DNA of 64,000 nucleotides from an uncultured Saprospiraceae bacterium (GTDB taxonomy: Bacteria; Bacteroidota; Bacteroidia; Chitinophagales; Saprospiraceae): positions 62,001-126,000 of the forward strand of contig CALIAU010000014.1 of assembly GCA_938045585.1 (NCBI GenBank). The letters are read 5' to 3'. The translations under genes and the position numbers were made by a program. Of the stretch, positions 39,980 through 48,455 are shown one piece after another (position 1 is the stretch's first letter; each line of letters begins with the position of its first letter). The notes beneath the pieces were generated by a model, which worked only from the letters and a program-made list of their open reading frames with translations, was not told the origin of the DNA and searched no databases.

Positions 39980-42900
39980 CTAGTCCTCCGTATCCATTTC
40001 CCAGGCATCCAAAATCCAATCCCGATATACGGGATTCCTTTCCAATATTTCTTTGTTGCCTACAATACACAAACTTTCACGCGCTCGTGTAATAGCAACA
40101 TTAAACTTTCTATCAATCCCCTCCTCTGATAAATTGGCAAGGGTGCGCAGTTGATGTGCTCGATTAATACACATTGACAATATTATATGATCACGTGCAC
40201 CGCCCTGGTATCGCTCTACTGTATCTACAGAAATATGCTCCATAGGTAAATCCTTCTCTTGCATCTTCTGCATGATCAAGGCTATCTGTGCACGATAGGG
40301 TGTTATAATACCAATGTGATCTGGTCGCAGGTCTATTCCAGTTTGTTTATAATAAGAAAGATAGCGCGTAAGCATAGCTACAACCTTGTTCGCTTCATCT
40401 TCATTCGTTTTATGGGTGAGGGTCTTATCAATTTCTGCATGCACAAATACATTTCGTTTGTTCCAAACATATTCTGGGGCAAGACAAGACTCTGCACTCA
40501 GTCTGGATATTCCAGGTAAAATTTCTAGAAAGTCTTCATAAAAAAATCGTCGTGGAAACTTTACGAGTTCTGCATGCATACGCCCCTGCTTCGTCAATAT
40601 ATCCACATTATCCAGCCAGGATTCTTGTTTTGCTTTCTTGTAGAGTCGTTCAAAAAGTGAGATGCGTAGATTATTTGTTCCGATCTTTTCTACCAACTGA
40701 GGAAATTTAATTTTAGATTTTTCTGGAGATTGTACAACAACCGCTGGTAACTGCTTATGATCTCCTACGAGTACAAATTTAGGCGCACGCGCAAGAATAC
40801 TTATAAGCATAGGCTCAAGAATCTGGGACGCCTCATCCACGAGGATGTTCTCAAATTTTACCAGTTTAAATATTTCCTGTTTCCCTAAAATAGAGGACAG
40901 AGTAGAAACAAAAATTTTAGTTTTTTGTAAACGCGCTTTTAGTTGTTTTCTATTCGTCAGAAGACTGGCTTGTACAGAAAGTAAATTCTCCTGATATCTC
41001 TCATCTGTGCTATAACGTGAACCTATGCGAATAAAATCCTTAGAACCAGCTGCCTGAACAGCAGCACATAATTCATCTACCGCCTTATTCGTATAGGCCA
41101 GGAGGAGCAGTGGTTTATCCTCTTGAATATTATAGCGAATAAATTCCTTGATCATAACAGAGGTCTTCCCCGTTCCTGGTGGACCCCAGAGTAAAAAATA
41201 GTCCTGCGCGCGCAAGATCTTTTCAAACACAGACTGCTGTTCTTCTGACAGCTGCTCCGTTTTGAAAGATATTTCCTTATTCAAACTCGGCTTAGGTCCA
41301 ACAAGACCAAGCATTTTTCTACGATACTGCTCTGGCATACAGACCCACGCAAAGAGTGATCTATACATGGCATTATAGCCACTGTCTAAATGATCAGGTT
41401 CTAGATTCCAATAGCTATGTTCTTTAAACAAGCTTTGATTATACTGACGATTCCGCAAGCGCACTGAAATCCTATCTTTGTCTAGGGATAGAATAGAACA
41501 TTTAAAAACCTGATTTGCTAAGGGAGAATCTAGAGCATGTACACAGGGATACAAGACCACTATATCCCCTACCCTAAATCTGGAAAGCGCATTTGATCGT
41601 GCACTCTTTTTAAAATGTATTTCTGCTTGCTCGGTATTTGAATAATTGTGTTCAATCGTGAGATAAGACAGTATCTTAAAGTTCTCTTCCTTTTCAGAAA
41701 TGGGATCTAACCATAGGCTGGCCATGCCATTTGTTTTATCTATGCCATGTTCGCCAATTTTTGCTAATCGGTGTTCGCGCGCAATAAAACTGATACAGGA
41801 TCTAAAGTACTGCAGTTCTGTTTCTGATAATCTTGACAATTGGTCCTTTATAAACTTCAGATCGCGTATCAAAAAATTATCACCTGCCTTTCCCACTGAG
41901 CCCAACAACTGAATAAAGTTTCTGAATGAACTATCGTCTTCTATATTTTCTAATAAGCGTTCGAAATAGATTATCTGATTTCTTAAGCGGAGTGCATCGA
42001 GTTGTTGCGCCTTTGCGGTAGGCGCAAAGCGCAAACTCTTCTCTTCAATTTTTGAATATAAAATATAATTAGAGGGTTTGCTTTTATATCCAAAGGCAGA
42101 GCGGATAAGCAGATCGTATAGCAGTGTTTGGGTATAGTGATTTTTTGCAAGACCATAGACATTGGGCTTATATAGGGAACCACTTTTTAATTCGATAATA
42201 TCAAATTGATTTTTAGTTGGATTTGCATGTAAGACATCTAATCTTCCTTGCATACCATATTTACGTGACAAGAAGGAAGGCTCTGTGTAGGTTTGTGCAA
42301 TATCTAATCCTAGATTTGGTAGAGATACATGGACTACCTCCTTTATGTGCTTAAAGTGTTGTTTCGATTGGTAGACTAATTTTTTTATGTCTCCATCTTC
42401 CTTATTGGTATAGGCCAGTGGTGCTAATTGGAAGACCTTGCTAAGAAGATCTTCATAGCTTATGTCTGGATCCGCTAATATTTCATCAAGAAAGTAGTTT
42501 GCAACATTTCCAAGCAACAAGGGAAGCTGTTTATCTACTGGAAGGAATCTACGCGTAAAATAACTTTGGGGATAACTCCCGTCTGGTTTAAAACTTTCGG
42601 AGATACTGGTTACATCAATAAGAAAGTCAGGATCAATTATGAGTCCTTTGGGATAGCACTGTTCATCCTTAATATCTGCCTCAATTAGATTCATCGAGAC
42701 GGGTTTTTCCAAGAGCTCCCACATGTGGTCTAAGTCTTCTTTACAATGTAGATTCTTTTTTTCCTTGGAAAAGACAAGTTGTAATTCTAAGGCAGGATTG
42801 TCCTCATCTATAAATATGTAATTGTCCTCATTCTTAAAACAGAGTCCTTGGAGCACCGATCTAAAGATGGATTCCTCTTCTTTGGCCCACCCCTTGGGTT

Positions 42901-43282
42901 GCTGAGGAAGGTCTATGCTAAGATTGTATGCTTCACTGAGAATTAATTGAATCAAGTAATCACCTAAGACTAATCGCTGGGGTATATCTAGTTGGTCAGT
43001 CTGATTCTCTTCTGTAATTCTATATTGGTGGAGTAAACGAGTATCTGATGAAGAAATCTTGAAGGCATTCGCGATATAGGCAATTCTGGAGAAAAGAGTG
43101 GTGAAATGTAGTTCGGAGGCTTGGCTAAGTTCTTCGAAAACCAGATTAAAGAGCAAAAACAGATCTTTAACAGCTAATTTTGGTTGATTTTCTGCAATTT
43201 TCCTCAACAAATCTAATTGTTCAAGAAATATTTTATCCCTTTTCTCCGTTACTGTCATACTTTCAAGAAACATCCTTTTCAT
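39980..43282 (-). CDS. Dna2-like nuclease-helicase (PD-(D/E)XK + SF1B)
   Basis: 1100 residues. A PD-(D/E)XK nuclease occupies about residues 320-395 (GRLDVL near 345, DIIELKSG near 362, then QTLLYDLLI), the Cas4/RecB/Dna2-type active site D...ExK. A superfamily 1B helicase follows: Walker A GPPGTGKTS near 700, Walker B ILVDEASQILEP near 808, motif III GDHKQLPAVV near 832, TPYRAQI near 1000, TVERYQGGARDHIILS near 1025 and VAITRARESL near 1065. It probably processes DNA ends or replication intermediates 5' to 3'. I see no clear four-cysteine Fe-S signature. It is a singleton, not in a recognisable defence island. Confidence 0.88.
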   Translation of the reverse strand: MKRMFLESMTVTEKRDKIFLEQLDLLRKIAENQPKLAVKDLFLLFNLVFEELSQASELHFTTLFSRIAYIANAFKISSSDTRLLHQYRITEENQTDQLDIPQRLVLGDYLIQLILSEAYNLSIDLPQQPKGWAKEEESIFRSVLQGLCFKNEDNYIFIDEDNPALELQLVFSKEKKNLHCKEDLDHMWELLEKPVSMNLIEADIKDEQCYPKGLIIDPDFLIDVTSISESFKPDGSYPQSYFTRRFLPVDKQLPLLLGNVANYFLDEILADPDISYEDLLSKVFQLAPLAYTNKEDGDIKKLVYQSKQHFKHIKEVVHVSLPNLGLDIAQTYTEPSFLSRKYGMQGRLDVLHANPTKNQFDIIELKSGSLYKPNVYGLAKNHYTQTLLYDLLIRSAFGYKSKPSNYILYSKIEEKSLRFAPTAKAQQLDALRLRNQIIYFERLLENIEDDSSFRNFIQLLGSVGKAGDNFLIRDLKFIKDQLSRLSETELQYFRSCISFIAREHRLAKIGEHGIDKTNGMASLWLDPISEKEENFKILSYLTIEHNYSNTEQAEIHFKKSARSNALSRFRVGDIVVLYPCVHALDSPLANQVFKCSILSLDKDRISVRLRNRQYNQSLFKEHSYWNLEPDHLDSGYNAMYRSLFAWVCMPEQYRRKMLGLVGPKPSLNKEISFKTEQLSEEQQSVFEKILRAQDYFLLWGPPGTGKTSVMIKEFIRYNIQEDKPLLLLAYTNKAVDELCAAVQAAGSKDFIRIGSRYSTDERYQENLLSVQASLLTNRKQLKARLQKTKIFVSTLSSILGKQEIFKLVKFENILVDEASQILEPMLISILARAPKFVLVGDHKQLPAVVVQSPEKSKIKFPQLVEKIGTNNLRISLFERLYKKAKQESWLDNVDILTKQGRMHAELVKFPRRFFYEDFLEILPGISRLSAESCLAPEYVWNKRNVFVHAEIDKTLTHKTNEDEANKVVAMLTRYLSYYKQTGIDLRPDHIGIITPYRAQIALIMQKMQEKDLPMEHISVDTVERYQGGARDHIILSMCINRAHQLRTLANLSEEGIDRKFNVAITRARESLCIVGNKEILERNPVYRDWILDAWEMDTED

Positions 43283-43368
43283 TGAAAACTAGCTTTTGGT
43301 CTATTTAAAATCCTAAAATTTTGTTAAAATTTAACCTTTGGGAAATTTATATTCCTCATAAGTGTATG

Positions 43369-43376
43369 TATCTTTG
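43369..43376 (+). promoter_or_regulatory. -7 box for the DUF937-OmpA gene
   Basis: TATCTTTG is an exact match to the Bacteroidota TAnnTTTG -7 element. No TTG lies at the ideal 19-base distance. The leader to the ATG at 43484 would be about 100 bases, long for this window, and could hold regulation. Confidence 0.5.
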
Positions 43377-43483
43377 TAGCTCATTGTAATCAATGATTGC
43401 AAAGAAAAACAATCATTCTAGCCTTTCAATTAGCATTTAAACTTATTAACTAAATACTATTAAATAATTCAAAACAAATCACT

Positions 43484-44815
43484 ATGAATTTAGTAAATCT
43501 GCTTAAGGATCAGGTTACTTCGGGGTTAGCTGGTCAAGCAGCTAAATTTCTTGGAGAATCAGAGTCTGGTGTTACAAAAGCATTAGATGGTATATTCCCA
43601 TCTCTTTTAGGACAAGTTATTGGTATGTCAGAATCTAAGTCTGGACTTGATGATATCTTCAAGATGGCAAAGAATGCTGACCCAAGCATATTAGATAATA
43701 TCGGAGATATCTTCGGATCCACTAGCAAAGTGACTGGCCTTATGAATGGCGGTGGTGGCTTACTTTCTACTCTTCTAGGAAACAACTTAGGAGGAATGAT
43801 AGAAAAAATTGCTGGCTTCGGAGGAATCAAAACTGGATCTTCTTCTTCTCTAATTAAAATGGCAGCGCCGTTTTTAATGAGTATGGTAGGTCGTTATATG
43901 AAAAATAAAGCATTAGATGCTGTAGGTCTTGGAAAATTCCTAGGATCTCAGAAAGCGAATGTAAGCAGCGGTATGCCTTCAGGACTTGGAAACATCTTAG
44001 GACTTAGTGGTCTTGGAGATATGGTTTCTGGTGTTGCTGATGGAGGTAAGAAAGTTGTAGGTGGAGCTGCTGATGCAGGAAGAAGAGTTGTAGGTGGAGC
44101 TGCTGACCTTGCAGGTAAAGGAGTAGGTGCTGTTGGTGATGTAGGAGAAGCTGCTGTAAAAACTGGTGGTGGATTATTGAAGTGGTTATTCCCACTTTTA
44201 CTTATCCTAGGTCTTGCTAGTTACTTTGGTTACAGCACTTGTCTTGGAGACAAAGTTGCTGACGTAACAGGAGATGTTATGGACAAAACAGGTGACATGG
44301 CTGGAAAAGCTGCGGACATGGCAGGTGATGCTGCTGGTGCTGTTGCTTCTGGTGCTGGTGCACTTTTAGGAAATGTAAACGAAGCTGCGAAGGCTGCTCT
44401 TGATAAAGTATCGTTCACTGCAGGTTCTGCTGGTGATCAGATCAACAAGTGGATGGAAGGTGGAGCTAAGGGTGACAACAGATTTACCTTTAGAAACCTA
44501 AAGTTTGCAACAGGTTCTGCAGAAATATCAGGAACTTCTGGTGTGGAAGTAGACAACCTTGCTGCTATTCTTAAGGCTTACCCAGACTCTAAAATCAATG
44601 TTTCTGGTTACACAGATAACACGGGAGATGCTGGTAAGAACAAGATGCTTTCAGAAGCTAGAGCAAACGCTGTACAAGCAAGATTAATTGCTGCAGGTAT
44701 TAGCGCGGATAGAATCTCTACTCAAGGAATGGGTGATGCTGATCCAGTTGCAGACAATGGTACTGCTGAAGGAAGAGCGCAAAACAGAAGAATCGAGGTT
44801 ACTTTTTCTAAGTAA
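43484..44815 (+). CDS. DUF937-transmembrane-OmpA fusion protein
   Basis: 443 residues. Residues ~1-180 are a DUF937 (YidB-like) domain (VTSGLAGQAAKFLGESESGVTKALDGIFPSLLG). Residues ~185-230 are Gly/Ala-rich (KKVVGGAADAGRRVVGGAAD). A single transmembrane helix covers ~232-250 (LLKWLFPLLLILGLASYFGY), followed by another Gly/Ala-rich stretch. The C-terminal OmpA peptidoglycan-binding domain (~330-443) has KFATGSAEISGTS, VSGYTDNTGD and DPVADNGTAEGRAQNRRIEV. The protein could tether a cytosolic DUF937 assembly across the inner membrane to peptidoglycan. A strong terminator follows. Codons are more GC-rich than its neighbours because of Gly/Ala. Confidence 0.88.
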   Translation: MNLVNLLKDQVTSGLAGQAAKFLGESESGVTKALDGIFPSLLGQVIGMSESKSGLDDIFKMAKNADPSILDNIGDIFGSTSKVTGLMNGGGGLLSTLLGNNLGGMIEKIAGFGGIKTGSSSSLIKMAAPFLMSMVGRYMKNKALDAVGLGKFLGSQKANVSSGMPSGLGNILGLSGLGDMVSGVADGGKKVVGGAADAGRRVVGGAADLAGKGVGAVGDVGEAAVKTGGGLLKWLFPLLLILGLASYFGYSTCLGDKVADVTGDVMDKTGDMAGKAADMAGDAAGAVASGAGALLGNVNEAAKAALDKVSFTAGSAGDQINKWMEGGAKGDNRFTFRNLKFATGSAEISGTSGVEVDNLAAILKAYPDSKINVSGYTDNTGDAGKNKMLSEARANAVQARLIAAGISADRISTQGMGDADPVADNGTAEGRAQNRRIEVTFSK

Positions 44816-44833
44816 TTTCTAATCTATATTTTA

Positions 44834-44866
44834 AAAAGCCTGAGGGGAAACCTTCGGGCTTTTTTT
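44834..44866 (+). terminator. Rho-independent terminator after the DUF937-OmpA gene
   Basis: The hairpin AAAGCCTGAGGGG / CCTTCGGGCTTT, with an AAA loop, is followed by TTTTTTTTG. The sequence is a textbook rho-independent terminator for the plus-strand gene ending at 44815. Confidence 0.92.
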
Positions 44867-44885
44867 TGTTTAATAGTATAGATTT

Positions 44886-45031
44886 TAGACGCTAGACGCT
44901 AGATATTAGACTGATGGGATCTAATAACAAAATAGTATTTAGCACTTTAGTCTTTAGATATACATAAGATTAGTAACTAGCAAAATCTCCTATCTAGCGT
45001 CTAGCGTCTAGCGTCTAGTGTCTGGTGTCTA
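44886..45031. repeat. Heptamer arrays in inverted orientation (TAGACGC / TAGCGTC)
   Basis: Left arm (44886-44911) carries GACGCTA-type heptamers. Right arm (44993-45031) carries TAGCGTC heptamers, three perfect and two changed (TAGTGTC, TGGTGTC). The first 18 bases of the left arm are the reverse complement of part of the right arm, so the region could form a large stem-loop between the DUF937-OmpA and methyltransferase genes, which converge here. Confidence 0.8.
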
Positions 45032-45034
45032 CTT

Positions 45035-46594
45035 TCATTTTGAGTCCATATCTAGGAGCTCTAAATTTGCAAACATATCTGACTGCGGAAACCTAAGTTT
45101 GGCTGCTTTTAATTTTTGGTAGAAGAGGGCATCTTGTCGTAATTGGAAGTGGCATAAAATCTGATTGTAATCTACATCTATTTTGTTTCCAAAAATTTCT
45201 AGCGAACAATCAAAATACTCCATTGCCTCTTTGTAAAATCCTAAATCATACATGAGGCCTCCTAACTCATAAGATAGATCATAATCTTCTTTAACAGCAT
45301 AGTAACTGTCCCACACTTTACGCAAAGTTTGCTTAAGTCTATCACGTTGCATCACTGAGATTTGCTTTACTAAGTTTTTAATTCTAGGTAAGAGTTTAAT
45401 AAATATAGATGAATCATACGCGCTGAGTCGTATAAAGCCTAGAAGCTGAGATAAATCTACATTGCCTATATTTTTATATACAATCTGCTTCATGCTATTT
45501 AAGTCATCCAGATTGATTTGACTGGAATGCTTGCGATACATTTTCTCAACAAGTGGGAAAGGAACGGCTTTATTTGTAAAAAATAGAGCACCGAATTCAA
45601 TACTTAAATTTGTGGAAGCATCAAACATAGCATGTCCTCCACTTTGTATGCAAAACTGAGACAAGGCATGAAAGTTAACCCAAATGGAGAAGCTTCCATG
45701 CTTCACAATATCAGGGCATATTCTTCCCGTCACAGAATGGATTTCTTTATATCCCTTATCCATGGTTAGAACTACTAAACCTGTCTTAGAAAGAGAAGAA
45801 ATCTTGCGAAGACAATCCAATGCCGCTCTTGGAAACAAAATATAAGATTCCTTTTTAACTAGCATATACTGTGCTAAAATTTCATTCCATATCGTATTTT
45901 CAAATATGGGAACAGAAGCAATAGAATTATGAAACTCTAAATTCATGTTACTAATTAGTTCTTGCGCACTACTTTTTTCTGGATCAACAGATGCATCGAT
46001 AGAGACTAAACAATCATAAATTTCATTATTATGTATATAGTATAATTCATTTGGAAGCGAATCGAAAAAGTAATTTGCAATAGTCAAGATAGCTTGCTCT
46101 AGATCTTCAGTAGCTATTGTCGCGTTTGACTTGCGCAATGAAAGTTTCTCACTGGTCGTAGCATCAAAATAGCACAGGTCTAAAACCTCTCTATCATAAT
46201 ACGTCTGTAATTTTAAATGGCTGCTCAAAAAAGATAGGTTATCTTCTACTATATCACTAAGCACGTAGCAATATTTAGTCGAACATGGACTTGCTGCAAT
46301 GAGTACATCAAGATGTTTAAGAATATTAAAACAAAGCCTACCATGACCAGCACCTAGTTCTAGTATGTATACAACTTCATCTGCCTTCTTTTGCATTTCT
46401 AAATCTTTAAGAAAGGCATAAATTAGTTCGGCATAGGCTGTTGCCGCTAAGGCACTATTTGTTATCTGATGTGGCACGATTCCCTCACTCCAAGCAGCAA
46501 TGCCTTTCTCTTTATAAAAGTCTGTGTTTAGTTGCCAGATAAGGCTTTCAGAAAAACGGGTTTTCTCTTGGACAGAATAAGCATGTGGATTCAT
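45035..46594 (-). CDS. SAM-dependent methyltransferase-like protein with C-terminal TPR
   Basis: 519 residues from the ATG at 46594 (MNPHAYSVQEKTRF); a TTG at 46600 is the track alternative. The nucleotide-binding motif ELGAGHGRL (near residue 87) and the later NYFFDSLPNELYY (near 175) resemble Rossmann-fold methyltransferases of the MidA/NDUFAF7 type. The C-terminal ~120 residues are TPR-like (YDLSYELGGLMYDLGFYKEAMEYFDCSLEI). No substrate can be given; MidA-like proteins methylate arginine on complex I in eukaryotes. The gene ends at the repeat region and starts 350 bases before the REP-like element. Confidence 0.6.
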   Translation of the reverse strand: MNPHAYSVQEKTRFSESLIWQLNTDFYKEKGIAAWSEGIVPHQITNSALAATAYAELIYAFLKDLEMQKKADEVVYILELGAGHGRLCFNILKHLDVLIAASPCSTKYCYVLSDIVEDNLSFLSSHLKLQTYYDREVLDLCYFDATTSEKLSLRKSNATIATEDLEQAILTIANYFFDSLPNELYYIHNNEIYDCLVSIDASVDPEKSSAQELISNMNLEFHNSIASVPIFENTIWNEILAQYMLVKKESYILFPRAALDCLRKISSLSKTGLVVLTMDKGYKEIHSVTGRICPDIVKHGSFSIWVNFHALSQFCIQSGGHAMFDASTNLSIEFGALFFTNKAVPFPLVEKMYRKHSSQINLDDLNSMKQIVYKNIGNVDLSQLLGFIRLSAYDSSIFIKLLPRIKNLVKQISVMQRDRLKQTLRKVWDSYYAVKEDYDLSYELGGLMYDLGFYKEAMEYFDCSLEIFGNKIDVDYNQILCHFQLRQDALFYQKLKAAKLRFPQSDMFANLELLDMDSK

Positions 46595-46820
46595 AGGCAA
46601 ACTACTTTTGTAAGAAAATTCATTTCTAACCAGCTAGTTTGCGCCAAACTCTATTAGCTTAAACCTACAAATTTTAAATGTGCTATCAAGATAGTTCTAT
46701 TCTAAGGGATATGCATCAAGATTGTAAAAGCCTTTTGTTAAATTTTTTGGACTTAATCCTAAACGCATTGTCTAATAAATAAACTTTAGACGTTCTTGCC
46801 ACTTGCAATATGTAAAGGAT

Positions 46821-46930
46821 GCATGAGCTGCCTGGATTGTGGACGTAGTCCAGACCCGCTAGGGGCCGACCGAATAGGGAGCATGTAAGGGAGCGACCTG
46901 ACTGAGTGGAACGAGGGAATGGGCATGCCC
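46821..46930 (-). repeat. REP-like palindromic intergenic element, copy 2 (reverse)
   Basis: Read on the minus strand it starts GGGCATGCCC and ends CTCATGC, with CGTTCC, GCTCCCTTAC, GGTCGG and a GGACTACGTCC hairpin. These ends and blocks match copy 1 at 5324-5421, though the interior has diverged. The 46595-46950 gap contains no gene apart from this element; the upstream part is plain AT-rich sequence. Confidence 0.6.
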
Positions 46931-46950
46931 AAATTATACTTCTCCTAATA

Positions 46951-48255
46951 CTATGCCTTTTTCTGAAAAAAGTAAAACACTGGAATGCCGAGGAATAAAA
47001 TCACTAGACCATAGAGGGACTCAGCGGACATAGATATAATCAGATTAATGACAAAGGCGGCTGTGATAAGAACATACAGAAATGGTATCAGTGGATATCC
47101 AAAAGCTTTCACTGGCCGTGCGACATTAGGTCTTTTTTTGCGTAGGATAAATAGTGCTAAACCTGCTAGCATCATGAAGACGATATCCATAAAGGTGACA
47201 AAGGTGATGACCTTGATAAAGGAGCCCCAAAATAGAATAAGTAAACATGCCCAAATGGCTTGGAAAATCATTGCTATGTATGGTGTACTAAACTTGGGAT
47301 GCACCTTGGCTAATTGTGGAAAGAATACACCGTCTTTCGCCATCGCAAAATAGATACGTGGGGCAGACATGGTATAAATAGCTATGGTTCCGAAAATAGA
47401 AATAGAAATTAAAATTGTTACAATCTTTCCTCCTCCAGAAATTACCTGTGCAACTGCGTCTCCTGCAATTCTTGAAGAAGCGACAATGCCATCCATAGGT
47501 AATAATAGTAGGTAGGCAATATTTGCAAAAACATATAAGAGAGTAACTGCCATGGTACCTATCACGATAGAGCGTGGAACGTTATGTTGTGGCTTGATTG
47601 CTTCTCCTGATAGATAGGTTGCGTGATGCCAACCACCAAAGGACCAAAAGACGCCTACAAAGGCAAACAAAATAGGTTTAATACCTATGTTAGAACTTCC
47701 TTCAACACTAAGTGAAAAGATGTCTTTACCCTCTGTTCCAAAAAATAGTCCTACGATAAGTAAGAGAATAATCGCTAATATTTTAATACCCGAAAAGGTA
47801 CTAGCTAAGAATTGCGACACGCTGACTCCCATCACATTTATGGCGGTCAAACTTAGGACTAAAATGACACCGATGATTTGTTTTTGTAGCTGTGAGAATT
47901 CGTAAAAAAAGGAAAGAAAATCTGCAAAGGCAATAGAAAGGGCTGCAAGTGCTCCTGTGTTTATAATCAAAAGTGTTACCCAGCCATATAAAAAACCAAT
48001 CAAGGGCCCATAGGCTTCTTTAAGATATACATAGACTCCTCCAGACTTGGGATACATCGCGCCTAGTTCTGAAAAACTAAGTGCCCCAAACATAGATACA
48101 ATACCTCCCGCTAACCAGACTAAAAGGATATACACAGGAATGCCTAAATGCGAGGCTACTGTACTGGGTGTGATGAAAATTCCGGAGCCGATACATGAAC
48201 CGATGACGATCATCGTAAGTCCATATAGGGAAAGTCTTCTTTGTAAGCCTTGCAT
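46951..48255 (-). CDS. APC-family amino-acid permease
   Basis: 434 residues with 12 predicted membrane helices. The first helix has GLTMIVIGSCIGSGIFITPS, the classical APC substrate-binding GSGIF motif (residues ~13-32). Later YPKSGGVYVYLKEAYGPLIGFLYGW (near 68-92) is typical of the amino-acid/LAT-type permeases. It should take up or exchange amino acids in the inner membrane. The SusD and SusC genes lie upstream on the same strand across a terminator, so a shared operon is unlikely, but a peptide/amino-acid theme is plausible. Confidence 0.92.
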   Translation of the reverse strand: MQGLQRRLSLYGLTMIVIGSCIGSGIFITPSTVASHLGIPVYILLVWLAGGIVSMFGALSFSELGAMYPKSGGVYVYLKEAYGPLIGFLYGWVTLLIINTGALAALSIAFADFLSFFYEFSQLQKQIIGVILVLSLTAINVMGVSVSQFLASTFSGIKILAIILLLIVGLFFGTEGKDIFSLSVEGSSNIGIKPILFAFVGVFWSFGGWHHATYLSGEAIKPQHNVPRSIVIGTMAVTLLYVFANIAYLLLLPMDGIVASSRIAGDAVAQVISGGGKIVTILISISIFGTIAIYTMSAPRIYFAMAKDGVFFPQLAKVHPKFSTPYIAMIFQAIWACLLILFWGSFIKVITFVTFMDIVFMMLAGLALFILRKKRPNVARPVKAFGYPLIPFLYVLITAAFVINLIISMSAESLYGLVILFLGIPVFYFFQKKA

Positions 48256-48403
48256 TGGTTGAATTCTTGTCTAAAAAAGGAAAATTAAATTACAATCTCA
48301 AATCACACAGACTTTTTTATTAGCATAGAAATAAATCATGTCATACACCTTGGGGAAAATGGAATACGAAAATTAGTTATTCTTATGAGTGTGCGGTAAA
48401 AAA

Positions 48404-48433
48404 AACGCCGGATACTTTGTAAGATCCGGCGTT
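48404..48433 (-). terminator. Rho-independent terminator after susD
   Basis: A perfect 10-bp stem (AACGCCGGAT and ATCCGGCGTT) encloses a 10-base loop. The minus-strand transcript follows it with eight U residues, so it terminates the susCD unit. It separates SusD from the amino-acid permease. Confidence 0.92.
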
Positions 48434-48455
48434 GATAATATATAAGAATAAAAGC

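Noticed and set aside
39980-43282. Defence island (Zorya, Gabija or similar).
   Set aside because: The nuclease-helicase stands alone among housekeeping-type genes; none of the usual partner genes is adjacent.
48404-48433. Riboswitch or attenuator in the 48.4 kb stem-loop.
   Set aside because: It follows the susD stop and has a U-tract, so a plain terminator explains it.
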